This document shows positions 15,929-25,067 of a stretch of DNA of 64,000 bases, in pieces; the first letter of the stretch is position 1; every line of letters starts with the position of its first letter. The stretch lies in contig NZ_CAKVAM010000004.1 of NCBI RefSeq assembly GCF_934725225.1, positions 62,001-126,000 on the forward strand. The letters are read 5' to 3'. The stretch comes from an uncultured Treponema sp. GTDB taxonomy: Bacteria; Spirochaetota; Spirochaetia; Treponematales; Treponemataceae. Below the pieces are notes generated by a model, which was not told the origin of the DNA, ran no database searches, and was given only the letters and a program-made list of their open reading frames with translations. A program made the translations under genes and the position numbers.

Positions 15929-16825
15929 CTATTTTTTGTCTTGCTTCAAATTCGGAATCACTTCCGCTAAAACTATTGCACAGAAAATCAAGGCGCAGCC
16001 GACGAACATTTTTAACGTAAGGCGTTCACCAAGGAAAATGCAGCTGCAAAGAACTCCAAAAACACTTTCCAACGAAAGGAAGAGAGAAGCCAGCGCGGAA
16101 GGCACATATCTGAGTCCGACATTTTGAAGCACGAAGCAAACCATTGAACTGAAAATTCCAAGGTAAAGCATTGAAACAACAACGGTTGAATTTTTTATCA
16201 GTGAAATATCAAAGTTTCCGTCTAAAAAAGGCGCAGTTAAAAATCCAAGAACTCCGCTCGCCGCAAACTGAAAAAATGTAAGCAGAATCACATCTTCTTT
16301 CTTTACAAAAAACGAGCCTGCTATTATGTGAAGCGCAAAGAAAATTCCGCAGATTAAAGTAAGAACATCTCCGCGGTTCATAATGTACCAGGCTCCGTCT
16401 CCGTCAAGGGCAAGCAAACCGATTCCTGTAAGAGCCACAGCCGCCGCAACCCAGACATACCAGCCCGGCTTTTTCTTGAACACAGGCCAGCCAATAAGCG
16501 GAACAAGAATCACATAGAAAGTTGTAAGGAATGCGTTTTTTCCGGCAGTTGTAAAATTACAGCCAATCGTCTGAGTAAGATAGCCCAAAAACAGAAGAAG
16601 TCCCAAAAAGCATCCGTGAAAAAAAATGTCTTTATTTAAATGCTGAAATCGTTTTATAAAAATCAAGCCAAAGCAGACAGCGGCAATTGTAAAGCGGATT
16701 GCAACCATCCAAGTGGGTCCGACGAAATCCAAGCTGTCTTTTACAACAACAAAAGCAAATCCCCAGATTGCGGCAGTAAGAACCAGTCCCGCTCCAAAAA
16801 TAATAGAAAGTTCACGTTTTTCCAT
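15929..16825 (-). CDS. EamA/DMT-family transporter
   Basis: A 298-residue membrane protein with about ten hydrophobic helices arranged as two EamA repeats (about 10-140 and 150-290). Signature parts are AAIWGFAFVVVK in helix 1 and PSALASLFLSLESVFGVLCS in the second repeat. It is an inner-membrane drug/metabolite transporter; substrate unknown. No ribosome site precedes the ATG; a promoter (TTGACC/18/TATCTT) ends 7 nt before it, suggesting a leaderless mRNA. Confidence 0.85.
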   Translation of the reverse strand: MEKRELSIIFGAGLVLTAAIWGFAFVVVKDSLDFVGPTWMVAIRFTIAAVCFGLIFIKRFQHLNKDIFFHGCFLGLLLFLGYLTQTIGCNFTTAGKNAFLTTFYVILVPLIGWPVFKKKPGWYVWVAAAVALTGIGLLALDGDGAWYIMNRGDVLTLICGIFFALHIIAGSFFVKKEDVILLTFFQFAASGVLGFLTAPFLDGNFDISLIKNSTVVVSMLYLGIFSSMVCFVLQNVGLRYVPSALASLFLSLESVFGVLCSCIFLGERLTLKMFVGCALIFCAIVLAEVIPNLKQDKK

Positions 16826-16832
16826 AGCGGAT

Positions 16833-16862
16833 AAGATAATAATTTTTTAGTCTAAAGGTCAA
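16833..16862 (-). promoter_or_regulatory. Promoter of EamA gene, probably leaderless
   Basis: Minus strand: TTGACC, 18-bp spacer, TATCTT ending 7 nt before ATG 16825. Transcription would begin at or next to the start codon. Confidence 0.55.
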
Positions 16863-16887
16863 TACGGCTTGGACAAAACCTAAATAG

Positions 16888-16922
16888 CAAAAAAAACTCC
16901 GTGCAGAAAAATCCACACGGAG
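16888..16922 (-). terminator. Intrinsic terminator of glgP
   Basis: Minus strand: CTCCGTG, 12-nt loop, CACGGAG, then eight T. Confidence 0.9.
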
Positions 16923-16943
16923 CAAGAAATGCCATGCAAAAAA

Positions 16944-19391
16944 TTATTTTACAACAACTTTCTTCAAGTGCCAGATGTCTTTTACGTAGTCTTCAATTGT
17001 GCGGTCGCTTGAGAATTTTCCGCTGTTTGCAATGTTGATTAAAGCTTTTTTTGCCCAGGCTTTTTTGTCAGCATATTCAGCGGCAAGTTTTTCGTGAGCC
17101 TTAACATAAGAATCAAAGTCAGCAAGAATAAAGTAAACGTCAGGCTGCTGTCCTTCAACACCGTAAACAATCGAATCGTGAAGCTCCTTGAACAAAAGTC
17201 CGCTTGGATCGTAAGTTCCGTCAACAAGCTGATTTACAACTTTTGCAAGAGCCGGATTTCTGTCAAGATATTTTGTAGGATTGTAAGAATGCTCCTGCTT
17301 CATCTTGACAATTTCATCCGCCTTAAGACCGAAGATAAATGCGTTGTCGTCTCCAGCCTCTTCAACGATTTCAATATTTGCGCCGTCCAAAGTACCGATT
17401 GTGAGCGCGCCGTTCATCATAAACTTCATGTTTGAAGTTCCAGAAGCCTCAAAGCCCGCTGTTGAAATCTGCTCGGAAACATCAGAAGCCGGAATGATTT
17501 TTTCTGCAACTGAAACGCGGTAATTTTCAACAAACACAACACGAAGCTTGCCACGAACACGGCGGTCATTGTTGACTCTTTCTGCAACAGTGTTGATAAG
17601 CTTGATGATTGCCTTTGCGCGGCGGTAACCAGAAGCTGCCTTTGCGCCAAAGATAAATGTGCGTGCAGGAGGATTGTAGCTTGGATCTTCAACAATCTTG
17701 TTGTAAAGATACATGATGTGGAACACGTTCAAAAGCTGTCTCTTGTATTCATGCAGACGCTTTACCTGTGTGTCGAAAATGCTTTCCGGGTCAAGGAATT
17801 CATTCTGGCTGTGCTTCAAATATTCAGCAAGTTTTTCCTTGTTGTGGCGTTTGATTGTAATAAGCTCTTCCAAAGAAGCGTCGTCATCAACATATTTTTC
17901 AAGGCCTTTAAGAAGCGAAAGCTCTTTTTCCCAGCCGTGTCCGATTCTCTTTGTGATAAATTCTGAAAGCTCAGGGTTTGCGAGCAAAAGCCATCTTCTC
18001 TGTGTAACACCGTTTGTCTTGTTGTTGAACTTTTCTGGATAAATTTTATACCAGTCCTTAAGTTCCTGCTCCTTAAGAATTTTTGTATGAAGGGCAGCAA
18101 CACCGTTTACACTGAAACCTGCGTGGATTGCAAGCCATGCCATGTAAACTTTTCCGTCATGGATAATTGCCATGTGGTTCTGCTTTTCATAGTCGTTAGG
18201 GAACTGCTGGCGAAGCTCAATTACAAAGCGGCGGTTGATTTCTTCAACAATCTGATAAATACGCGGAAGAAGTTTCTGGAAAACTTCGATTGTCCATTTT
18301 TCCAAAGCTTCAGAAAGAATTGTATGGTTTGTGTAAGCAAAAGTTTTCTGAACAACGCTCCAAGCATCGTCCCAGCCAACATTGTATTCATCAATGAGAA
18401 TTCTCATAAGTTCAGGAATTGCAACAACCGGGTGAGTATCGTTAAGCTGAATAACATGATAATCCGGGAACTTTGAGAAATCAGCTCCGTAAGTATTTAC
18501 AAAGTGATGAACCAAATCCTGAAGAGATGCGGAAGTAAAGAAGTACTGCTGGCGCAAACGAAGCTCTTTTCCCATCGGGCCGTTGTCATTCGGATAAAGA
18601 ACACGGCTGATATTCTCGGCATCGTTCTGGCGTTCAACTGCGCGGTGATACTGCATATCGTTAAAAAGCTGAAGGTCGAATCCATTAGGACTTGAAGCCT
18701 GCCACAAGCGCAATGTGTTTACTGTGTTTGAACCGTAAGCAACAATCGGCATATCGTAAGGAGTTGCTGTAATTTCCTCTGCATTTTCAAGATAGAACCT
18801 GTCCTGTCCGTCAGGAGTTTTTCCATATTTAATCTGTCCGCCGAATTTTACAGTTACTGCAAGGTCGCTTCTTTTTACTTCCCAAGGATCGCGATGCTTA
18901 AGCCAGTTGTCAGGAAATTCAACCTGCTCGCCGTTGATAATATGCTGCTCGAACATTCCGTATTCATAGCGGATTCCGTAGCCGTGTCCCGGATATTCAA
19001 GAGTTGCAAGTGAATCAAGGAAGCAAGCCGCAAGACGACCAAGACCGCCGTTTCCAAGACCAGCGTCAGGCTCTTCATCTTCAATAAAATCATAGCTGAT
19101 GTTCATGTCTTTAAGAACATCTTTTACATGATCCATAATGCCAGAATTAATCAGGTTGTTTCCCAGCGCGCGTCCCATCAAAAATTCTGCGCTCAAATAG
19201 TAAAGCTGTTTTGTAGGCTTAGCCTCATACTCTTTACGGGTATTCATCCAGTTTGGCATGATGATTTCAAGCGCACTTGCGCTTACTGCATCAAACAAGT
19301 CGTGCTTATTTGCCTGTGTGATGTCTTTTCCATACTGGCGGCGCAGACGGGCTGTGAGATTTTCCTTAAACTGCTCTGCATCAAAAGTCAT
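16944..19391 (-). CDS. glgP: Glycogen/alpha-glucan phosphorylase
   Basis: An 815-residue protein, the usual family length. It releases glucose-1-phosphate from storage glucan using phosphate and pyridoxal phosphate. The PLP site is EASGTSNMKFMMNGALTIGT near 660-680; further landmarks are DAGLGNGGLGRLAACFLDS (about 109-127) and QLNDTHPVVAIPELMR. Ribosome site GGAGG before the ATG. It has its own promoter containing a LacI-type operator, and is followed by a strong terminator. Together with the glgX gene upstream it forms the glycogen breakdown pair. Confidence 0.97.
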   Translation of the reverse strand: MTFDAEQFKENLTARLRRQYGKDITQANKHDLFDAVSASALEIIMPNWMNTRKEYEAKPTKQLYYLSAEFLMGRALGNNLINSGIMDHVKDVLKDMNISYDFIEDEEPDAGLGNGGLGRLAACFLDSLATLEYPGHGYGIRYEYGMFEQHIINGEQVEFPDNWLKHRDPWEVKRSDLAVTVKFGGQIKYGKTPDGQDRFYLENAEEITATPYDMPIVAYGSNTVNTLRLWQASSPNGFDLQLFNDMQYHRAVERQNDAENISRVLYPNDNGPMGKELRLRQQYFFTSASLQDLVHHFVNTYGADFSKFPDYHVIQLNDTHPVVAIPELMRILIDEYNVGWDDAWSVVQKTFAYTNHTILSEALEKWTIEVFQKLLPRIYQIVEEINRRFVIELRQQFPNDYEKQNHMAIIHDGKVYMAWLAIHAGFSVNGVAALHTKILKEQELKDWYKIYPEKFNNKTNGVTQRRWLLLANPELSEFITKRIGHGWEKELSLLKGLEKYVDDDASLEELITIKRHNKEKLAEYLKHSQNEFLDPESIFDTQVKRLHEYKRQLLNVFHIMYLYNKIVEDPSYNPPARTFIFGAKAASGYRRAKAIIKLINTVAERVNNDRRVRGKLRVVFVENYRVSVAEKIIPASDVSEQISTAGFEASGTSNMKFMMNGALTIGTLDGANIEIVEEAGDDNAFIFGLKADEIVKMKQEHSYNPTKYLDRNPALAKVVNQLVDGTYDPSGLLFKELHDSIVYGVEGQQPDVYFILADFDSYVKAHEKLAAEYADKKAWAKKALINIANSGKFSSDRTIEDYVKDIWHLKKVVVK

Positions 19392-19450
19392 TTTTATATT
19401 CCTCCAATCAGCCTGTTAAGCTAAAAAGCAAAACGGCATTATGTTTACCT

Positions 19451-19480
19451 AGTATAATATGGAAACGTTTCCTTATTCAA
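19451..19480 (-). promoter_or_regulatory. glgP promoter with LacI-type operator in the spacer
   Basis: Minus strand: TTGAAT, 18-bp spacer, TATACT. The spacer contains the perfect 12-bp palindrome GGAAACGTTTCC (19461-19472), whose central AACGTT matches LacI/CcpA/PurR-family operators. Binding there would block RNA polymerase. Confidence 0.65.
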
Positions 19481-19494
19481 GTTCCAACCGAATT

Positions 19495-21633
19495 TTATTT
19501 TGCAACCAGAATCAGCATAGAGCTGGCAGGAAGCACATAGCGGTCTTGAGAAAGCAAAGTTTCAGCATTTTCCACAGAAAAAAGCGACGTTTCATCTTCA
19601 ATAGAAGTGTCCGCAATTCTGTACCATTTGCGCGAATCCGTAATCGCAGGAATTCTAAGCATTATATCCTGACGGTCTGTGTTCGCGGCGATAAAGAAAT
19701 CGTTGTCGGAAATTTTTTCTTTCCCGGAATCGAATGTCCCCGAAAGCCTGAACGCAAGGAATCTTGAAATTTTGCTCCAGTCGGGATTGCTTCCGTCGGC
19801 GGCATACCATTGGATGTCCGGCTGCTTTCCTGCCATGTTGCCTTTAAAGAATTCAGTGCGGCGGAAAACAGGATGATTTTTTCTTAGTCCGATTGCTTTT
19901 CTTGTAAACGAGACAAGCACGGAATTCAAGCCGCAGTTTCCCCAGTCAAACCAGCTGATGTCATTGTCCTGGCAATAAGCATTGTTGTTTCCCTGCTGAC
20001 CTCTGCGGAATTCGTCTCCGCCCAAAAGCATCGGTGTTCCCTGCGAAATCAAAAGAGTAAGCATATAATTTCGCATCTGGCGGTTCCGCATTTTTTCGAT
20101 TACAGGATTCAGCGTAGGACCTTCGTAGCCGTGGTTGTAGCTCCAGTTTGAGTCAGAGCCATCGCGGTTGCCTTCGCCGTTTTCATCGTTATGTTTTCCG
20201 TTGTAGCTTACCAAGTCGTTCATTGTAAATCCGTCATGGCAGCAAACATAATTTATGCTGTGGTAAGGAGAGCGTCCAGAAATTGTGAAAAGGTCGCTTG
20301 AGCCGCTGATTCTTGTAGCCGCATTTGTAGAAACATATTCGTCTCCGCGCCAAAATCTTCTTATGTCATCACGGAAACGGTCGTTCCATTCAGCCCATCT
20401 TCCGCCTGGAAATCCTCCAAGCTGATAAGCTCCGCCAGCATCCCAAGGCTCTGCAATTATTTTTGTCTTGCCAAGAACAGGGTCTTCAGCAATTGCATTT
20501 GTAAGCGGCGGAAATTTCAAAAGCTCGCCTTCCTGCCCTCTGCTCAAAATTGAAGCCAAGTCGAATCTAAATCCGTCAATGTGATAATTCAAAACCCAAT
20601 AGCGCAAACTGTCGATTATAAAATTTCTTACAACAGGATGATTGCAGTTCACGGTGTTTCCGCAGCCTGAAAAATTCATGTAATATTCTTTGTGGCTAGT
20701 AACAAGAGTGTAGTAAACGCTATTTTCAAATCCGCGGAAATTCAAAGCGACGCCATGCTCGTTTCCTTCAGCAGTGTGGTTGAAAACAACATCAAGAATA
20801 ACTTCAATTCCAGCTTTATGAAGTTCACGAACCAAAGTTTTAAATTCATTTACGCAGCCGCCTGGAGTTTTGTCCGCCGCAAAAGAAGCTTTCGGTGAAA
20901 AGAAATTTATCGTGCTGTAGCCCCAGTAATTTTTCATCCGCTCGCCAGTGCGCGGGTTAACATTTGAATTTTCAAATTCATCAAATTCAAAAATAGGAAG
21001 AAGCTCAACCGCAGTAATTCCTAAATCTTTTAAATAAGGAATTTTTTCAATGAAGCCAGCGTAAGTTCCCGGGCAAGAAACTCCGGCATTTTTTCCGGCG
21101 GTGAAGCCTTTTAAATGAACTTCATAAATTACGCTTTCCGACAAAGGCCTATTAATCGGCTTGTCTCCCTGCCAGTCAAAATTTTCATTGTCAATTACAA
21201 CGCACTTCGGAAAAACTTTTGCGCACTGATTTTTTCCATGCTCAATGTCGTTCTTGTCAAGCGGCGCAGAATAGTCAGGCGGAAGATTATAAAAAACAGA
21301 AACTGGAGTGATTGCTTTTGCATAAGGATCAAAAAGCCTTTGATGCACATTGAACCTGTGGCCTTTTGAAGGCTCGAACGGTCCGTCTACCCTAAAAAGA
21401 TAAAGAGTTCCGGGCTTAATTCCTGGCACAAACGCATGCCAAATATCGCCGGTTCTATTTTCAGAAGGACTGAATTCAACTTGAGCATAAGGCTCGCTGT
21501 CCTCGCTGGCAGAATAAAATTCCAAAAATACCTTTGTGGCATTCCGGCTAAAAACTGAAAAATTAACGCCGTCTTTAGCAACAGAAGCTCCAAGTGGAAG
21601 TGGTGTTCCGGGTAGAGAGTTCAAAATTTCCAT
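19495..21633 (-). CDS. glgX: Glycogen debranching enzyme
   Basis: A 712-residue GH13 enzyme of the GlgX/isoamylase group that hydrolyses alpha-1,6 branches left by phosphorylase. An N-terminal CBM48 (about 10-95, PLGASVAKDGVNFSVFSRNA) precedes the catalytic barrel. The nucleophile Asp is in DGFRFDLAS, the acid Glu in KIIAEPWDAGG, and the third carboxylate in CCHDGFTMNDLV. No ribosome site; the -10 TATAAT ends 6 nt before the ATG, suggesting a leaderless mRNA. Confidence 0.95.
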   Translation of the reverse strand: MEILNSLPGTPLPLGASVAKDGVNFSVFSRNATKVFLEFYSASEDSEPYAQVEFSPSENRTGDIWHAFVPGIKPGTLYLFRVDGPFEPSKGHRFNVHQRLFDPYAKAITPVSVFYNLPPDYSAPLDKNDIEHGKNQCAKVFPKCVVIDNENFDWQGDKPINRPLSESVIYEVHLKGFTAGKNAGVSCPGTYAGFIEKIPYLKDLGITAVELLPIFEFDEFENSNVNPRTGERMKNYWGYSTINFFSPKASFAADKTPGGCVNEFKTLVRELHKAGIEVILDVVFNHTAEGNEHGVALNFRGFENSVYYTLVTSHKEYYMNFSGCGNTVNCNHPVVRNFIIDSLRYWVLNYHIDGFRFDLASILSRGQEGELLKFPPLTNAIAEDPVLGKTKIIAEPWDAGGAYQLGGFPGGRWAEWNDRFRDDIRRFWRGDEYVSTNAATRISGSSDLFTISGRSPYHSINYVCCHDGFTMNDLVSYNGKHNDENGEGNRDGSDSNWSYNHGYEGPTLNPVIEKMRNRQMRNYMLTLLISQGTPMLLGGDEFRRGQQGNNNAYCQDNDISWFDWGNCGLNSVLVSFTRKAIGLRKNHPVFRRTEFFKGNMAGKQPDIQWYAADGSNPDWSKISRFLAFRLSGTFDSGKEKISDNDFFIAANTDRQDIMLRIPAITDSRKWYRIADTSIEDETSLFSVENAETLLSQDRYVLPASSMLILVAK

Positions 21634-21639
21634 GCCAAG

Positions 21640-21668
21640 ATTATATCAGTTTTTCATTGGATTTTCCA
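21640..21668 (-). promoter_or_regulatory. Leaderless-type promoter of glgX
   Basis: Minus strand: TGGAAA, 17-bp spacer, TATAAT, then 6 nt to ATG 21633. Confidence 0.6.
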
Positions 21669-22106
21669 CTTTTTAATGAAAAAATCCATATTTGTTCCAA
21701 CAAAAGCCGCACAATACATAATTATACTAAACGCAAAAAAAAGCGACAAAGGAAAAACAAAAAATTCCGCGGAAGCAAAAAACGCAAGCATTTCAAAAAG
21801 AACCACGCACAAAATCAAAGCCGCGCCAGCCACAAGCCACTGCCGCATCGAAACACGCTCTTTTTGCAAGTTGTACATTTCATAAGCTGAATCAAGGCGG
21901 CGCATTATTTCAACAATGTTTTTTGAGTCGCATGAAATTTTTTTCATGTTTTCCTTGGAACATTTTTTTTCCAGCAGGGAAAATTTTCTTACAAAGTTTC
22001 TGCATTTTTTGCAAAACAAAAGATGAACTGTAAGACTTGCAGGAAGCCTTTCATTTTTGTCCAAGGCGAAAAATTTGTCCATATAAAAATCGCAGTTCTT
22101 TTTCAT
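21654..22106 (-). CDS. Anti-sigma-factor-like membrane protein
   Basis: A 150-residue protein. The N-terminal cytoplasmic part contains HLLFCKKC (about 28-35), the HxxxCxxC of zinc-binding anti-sigma domains, and two hydrophobic helices lie at about 88-110 and 115-137. It overlaps the sigma-factor gene by 4 bp (ATGA), the usual arrangement for an ECF sigma and its membrane anti-sigma. The upstream half of the zinc signature (an N-terminal His) is not obvious, so metal binding is uncertain. The inducing signal is unknown. Confidence 0.7.
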   Translation of the reverse strand: MKKNCDFYMDKFFALDKNERLPASLTVHLLFCKKCRNFVRKFSLLEKKCSKENMKKISCDSKNIVEIMRRLDSAYEMYNLQKERVSMRQWLVAGAALILCVVLFEMLAFFASAEFFVFPLSLFFAFSIIMYCAAFVGTNMDFFIKKWKIQ

Positions 22107-22678
22107 TTATAATCCTCCAGCTTTTTTCCAAGAATTTTTTTTGCGCGGAAAATATGCGACTTGATTGTGTTCACGGGAATTCCTGTGGCTTTTGAAATTT
22201 CCTCATGGCTCATTCCATTGAAAAAATAAAGCCGCACACATTCAGCGTAACGTTCAGGCAAAATTTCAAGCGAGCCTTTTACGGCTTCAACAGTCGCAGA
22301 ATAAATCAGCTCTTCCTCGGGCGTTTTTATTTTTCCCGGAATCAAATTTTCATCAGAAAGAGTTTCCGCATCGTGGCTTCTTTCCTTCTGATTCATCGCA
22401 GTCGTAAAGGCAATTCTCGTAAGCCAAGTTGAAAAAAGACTTTCGCCTTTAAAGCTTGAAAGTTTTTCGTAAGCCTTCAAAAAAACATTTTGCGCAAAAT
22501 CTTCAGCGTCAGCCTGATTATGAAAAAATCGCATTCCAATTGCAAAAATACGCTTATAGTAAAAACCCGTCAGCTTGGAAAACGCGCGGGAAGAACCGTT
22601 CAAAGTTTCCTGCACATAATAAAAATCACGTTTTCGAATAACAAGATTTTCCAGCGACGAAGAAATTGTTTTTTTCAT
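22103..22678 (-). CDS. ECF-type RNA polymerase sigma factor
   Basis: A 191-residue protein. Region 2 covers about 35-105 (NQADAEDFAQNVFLKAYEKL, then STWLTRIAFTTAMNQ), and region 4 about 135-187 (LPERYAECVRLYFFNGMSHE, then an HTH ending NTIKSHIFRAKKIL). No region 3, as in ECF sigmas. It sits between a small membrane protein gene and the anti-sigma gene, probably one operon. Targets are unknown. Confidence 0.92.
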   Translation of the reverse strand: MKKTISSSLENLVIRKRDFYYVQETLNGSSRAFSKLTGFYYKRIFAIGMRFFHNQADAEDFAQNVFLKAYEKLSSFKGESLFSTWLTRIAFTTAMNQKERSHDAETLSDENLIPGKIKTPEEELIYSATVEAVKGSLEILPERYAECVRLYFFNGMSHEEISKATGIPVNTIKSHIFRAKKILGKKLEDYK

Positions 22679-22701
22679 AGATAAAAACTAAAACTGAAAA
22701 A

Positions 22702-23028
22702 TTATTTTGAAATCCTATGGAAAAGCAAAAGCATTACGCCGACTGCAAGCGGAATAAGTCCGCCCAAAAGTCCCCAGGAAAGATGCTTTAAAAGCACGAA
22801 CATCAACGAAAGAACAAGTCCCACGCCGACAAGACAAAGTCCCAAAAGCAAAGAAAAATTCCGCAAGTCAATTTTCGGCGGATTGTACGAATCTTTTTGA
22901 ATCAGCATTACATTTTCGTGGTGCTTCCATAGCAAGGCGAAAAAAATAATTGATGCCGCAAAACAAATTCCCACAATCGGAATAATCGAAACAATAACCT
23001 GTGCAGCAGGCGAAACAATTTGGTTCAT
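22702..23028 (-). CDS. Small three-helix membrane protein, first in sigma operon
   Basis: A 108-residue protein with three hydrophobic segments (about 10-33, 57-80, 84-103) and a short charged loop (HHENVMLIQKDSYNPPKID). The ribosome site AGAGGTT precedes the ATG. It lies 23 bp before the sigma-factor gene. Family not recognised; linkage suggests a part in sensing or in the anti-sigma circuit, which is inference. Confidence 0.65.
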   Translation of the reverse strand: MNQIVSPAAQVIVSIIPIVGICFAASIIFFALLWKHHENVMLIQKDSYNPPKIDLRNFSLLLGLCLVGVGLVLSLMFVLLKHLSWGLLGGLIPLAVGVMLLLFHRISK

Positions 23029-23137
23029 ATAATCTGTAACCTCTTAAAATATAAGACACGATTTTACAAAAAAAGTTGCAAAAAAAAAGCATGATGCAAA
23101 ACACACCATGCCTCTAAAAGTAAAATTTAATAAAGCA

Positions 23138-24559
23138 TTAAAGCGCTGGCTTTCTGTCGAAATAGGCCTTTGTCTCCTTTGCCACAATGCCGCTGAGGAC
23201 AATCAGCGAGATGCAGTTCGGGATTGCCATGAGCGCGTTCGTGATGTCGGCGATTGTCCAGACTGCGGAAATTGTCATGTATGGTCCGATTGCAACAGCT
23301 AATATATAAAGCCATCTGTAGACTTTTACGACCGCCATATTACCGTTAGATAAATATTCAAGACATTTTTCAGAATAGTAGTCCCAGCCGAGGATTGTCG
23401 TGAACGCGAAGAACACAAGGCAGAGCATAAGCAGGAACTGAACCGAATGCTGGTCGCCACCGAGAACTTTTGAGAACGCAGCCGAAGTGAGAGCCGCCCC
23501 TGAAAGTCCGCTGTTCCATACGTCGCCGCCCGCAATCACAATTGAAAGTCCTGTCATAGTGCAGATAACCAGAGTGTCGATGATAGTTCCGGTCATGTTC
23601 ACCATTCCCTGCTCGACAGGCTCGTTTGTCTGAACCGCTGAAGCCGCAATCGGAGCCGAACCGAGACCCGCCTCGTTGGAGAAGATTCCGCGCGCTATTC
23701 CCTTCTGCATCGCCATTCTGATTATCGTTCCGGCTGTCGCGCCCGCAAGAGCCTGCATTCCTGTGTCCGCACCGAACGCGCCTTTGAAGATGAGCGCGAA
23801 AGCTCCAGGAATTTTTGTCGCGTTCATTATAAGAACTGAAAGTCCGAGGAACACGTAGATTATAGCCATGGCAGGAACAACTTTTTCGGCGACCTTTGCG
23901 ATTCTCTTCAAACCGCCGATTACGACGAGAGCCGTCGCAATGGTGATTACCGCGCCGCCGATTACAGTCGCCCAGGAATATGAGTTTCCGCCGAGCGAGA
24001 AAGCGACCGCTGCCTTGTCCGGGTCAAATGCGTTCTGAACCGCGCCGCAGATTCCGTTCACCTGAGTAAAAGTTCCGATTCCGAAAAGTCCTACGAGAGT
24101 TCCGAAAATCGCGAAAAGAACCGCAAGCCATTTCCAGTTCTTGCCCATTCCCTTCTCAATCACATAGAAAGGTCCGCCCAGAACGTGCCCATCCTCCTTG
24201 ACCTCGCGGTATTTGATTGAAAGCATACATTCCGCATACTTTGTGGCAGTTCCAAGAATCGCCATGAACCACATCCAGAAAAGAGCTCCGGGTCCGCCGG
24301 CAAGAATCGCAGTTGCAACGCCGACGATATTTCCGGTTCCGATTGTTGCGGAAAGTGCCGTGCAGAGAGCGCCGAATCCAGAAAGCTCGCCGTGGCCTTC
24401 GTTCTCCTTGAAGATGCTCTTGAACGCGCGTCCGAATTTCGTGAACTGGATTCCGCGGGTACGAATTGTCAGCAGGAGACCTGTGACAAAAATCAGGATG
24501 ATGGTGGGAAGACCCCATACAACATCATCAATAGTGTTGAGGATTGCTTCAAAAGACAT
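23138..24559 (-). CDS. Sodium:alanine/glycine symporter (AGCS family)
   Basis: A 473-residue inner-membrane protein with about eleven helices. The AGCS signature is clear: GFGALCTALSATIGTGNIVG (about 76-95) and RGIFSNEAGLGSAPIAASA. It imports alanine or glycine with sodium. The start was chosen at MSFEAIL with GAGGA upstream; a longer frame would run through the riboswitch. It is under a glycine riboswitch with a terminator between aptamer and start, so glycine is the likely substrate. The coding sequence is visibly richer in G+C than its neighbours, suggesting transfer or strong expression selection. Confidence 0.92.
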   Translation of the reverse strand: MSFEAILNTIDDVVWGLPTIILIFVTGLLLTIRTRGIQFTKFGRAFKSIFKENEGHGELSGFGALCTALSATIGTGNIVGVATAILAGGPGALFWMWFMAILGTATKYAECMLSIKYREVKEDGHVLGGPFYVIEKGMGKNWKWLAVLFAIFGTLVGLFGIGTFTQVNGICGAVQNAFDPDKAAVAFSLGGNSYSWATVIGGAVITIATALVVIGGLKRIAKVAEKVVPAMAIIYVFLGLSVLIMNATKIPGAFALIFKGAFGADTGMQALAGATAGTIIRMAMQKGIARGIFSNEAGLGSAPIAASAVQTNEPVEQGMVNMTGTIIDTLVICTMTGLSIVIAGGDVWNSGLSGAALTSAAFSKVLGGDQHSVQFLLMLCLVFFAFTTILGWDYYSEKCLEYLSNGNMAVVKVYRWLYILAVAIGPYMTISAVWTIADITNALMAIPNCISLIVLSGIVAKETKAYFDRKPAL

Positions 24560-24571
24560 TTTGTGTCCTCG

Positions 24572-24615
24572 CAAGAAAAAAAATAAGAGCCGCCCAGTTT
24601 TACCTAGACAGGCTC
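24572..24615 (-). terminator. Riboswitch expression-platform terminator
   Basis: Minus strand: GAGCC, 19-nt interior with TCTAG/CTGGG partial pairing, GGCTC, then TTATTTTTTTT. It lies between the glycine aptamer and the symporter start. Confidence 0.75.
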
Positions 24616-24639
24616 TCCAAAGAGTGATGAACGGACATT

Positions 24640-24735
24640 TTTTATGCTCTGTCCACTTTGCCTGAGATGTCGGCTTGAATAGCCTTAACCCTTCGGCGCT
24701 CCACAAGGATTTATGGAGACTCTCCAGAGAATCAA
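24640..24735 (-). promoter_or_regulatory. Glycine riboswitch (single aptamer)
   Basis: On the minus strand the order is CTCTGGAGAG, GCGCCGAAGGG, then ATCTCAGGCAAA and GGACAGAGC, which are the conserved blocks of a glycine aptamer. P1 pairs the CTCT of the first block with the last block. Only one full aptamer is evident; a second GGAGAG at 24612-24620 is part of the terminator region. In this class glycine binding switches transcription of glycine transport or cleavage genes. Confidence 0.93.
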
Positions 24736-24808
24736 AAAATCAACAACGCTGTTTTCTTGACAATTCAAATTATCATTTTTTTTTAATTTAATCAACAGAA
24801 AAATTTTT

Positions 24809-24967
24809 CTATTTGCAATGGCATTTTTTGCAAGTGGCGGCTCCGGGGCAACCAATGCAGATGTGATTTCCGCTTAAACGCGCATTTCTTTTCTGCTTTA
24901 TTATGTAAACAGCAACAGCAATAAGCCATACTGCAAGCACAAGAATTCCTATAATGTTTCCAATCAT
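24809..24967 (-). CDS. FeoB-associated Cys-rich membrane protein
   Basis: A 52-residue protein. One membrane helix (about 3-25) is followed by a basic stretch and the cysteine cluster CIGCPGAATCKKCHCK. This is the FeoB-associated Cys-rich family found at the end of feo operons; its role may be in iron handling or FeoB function. The start at MIGNII has GAGGCTG upstream. A terminator separates it from the preceding small gene, so expression may depend on read-through. Confidence 0.88.
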   Translation of the reverse strand: MIGNIIGILVLAVWLIAVAVYIIKQKRNARLSGNHICIGCPGAATCKKCHCK

Positions 24968-25001
24968 AATCAGCCTCTGAAAAAAAATAAATAAACTTGA
25001 T

Positions 25002-25043
25002 AAAAAAAACAAGGCTTTCCAAGAAAAAATCCTAGAAAGCCTT
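25002..25043 (-). terminator. Terminator within the feo operon
   Basis: Minus strand: AAGGCTTTC, loop, GAAAGCCTT, then GTTTTTTTT. It lies between the 44-residue gene and the Cys-rich gene. Confidence 0.9.
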
Positions 25044-25067
25044 ATTCAGTTCAAGAACAAAACTTTC

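Noticed and set aside
19495..21633. glgX as alpha-amylase or pullulanase
   Set aside because: CBM48 plus the GlgX/isoamylase motif set, length, and pairing with glgP favour debranching enzyme.
24605..24640. Second glycine aptamer
   Set aside because: Only a GGAGAG word is present; the sequence is used by the terminator and lacks the other conserved blocks.
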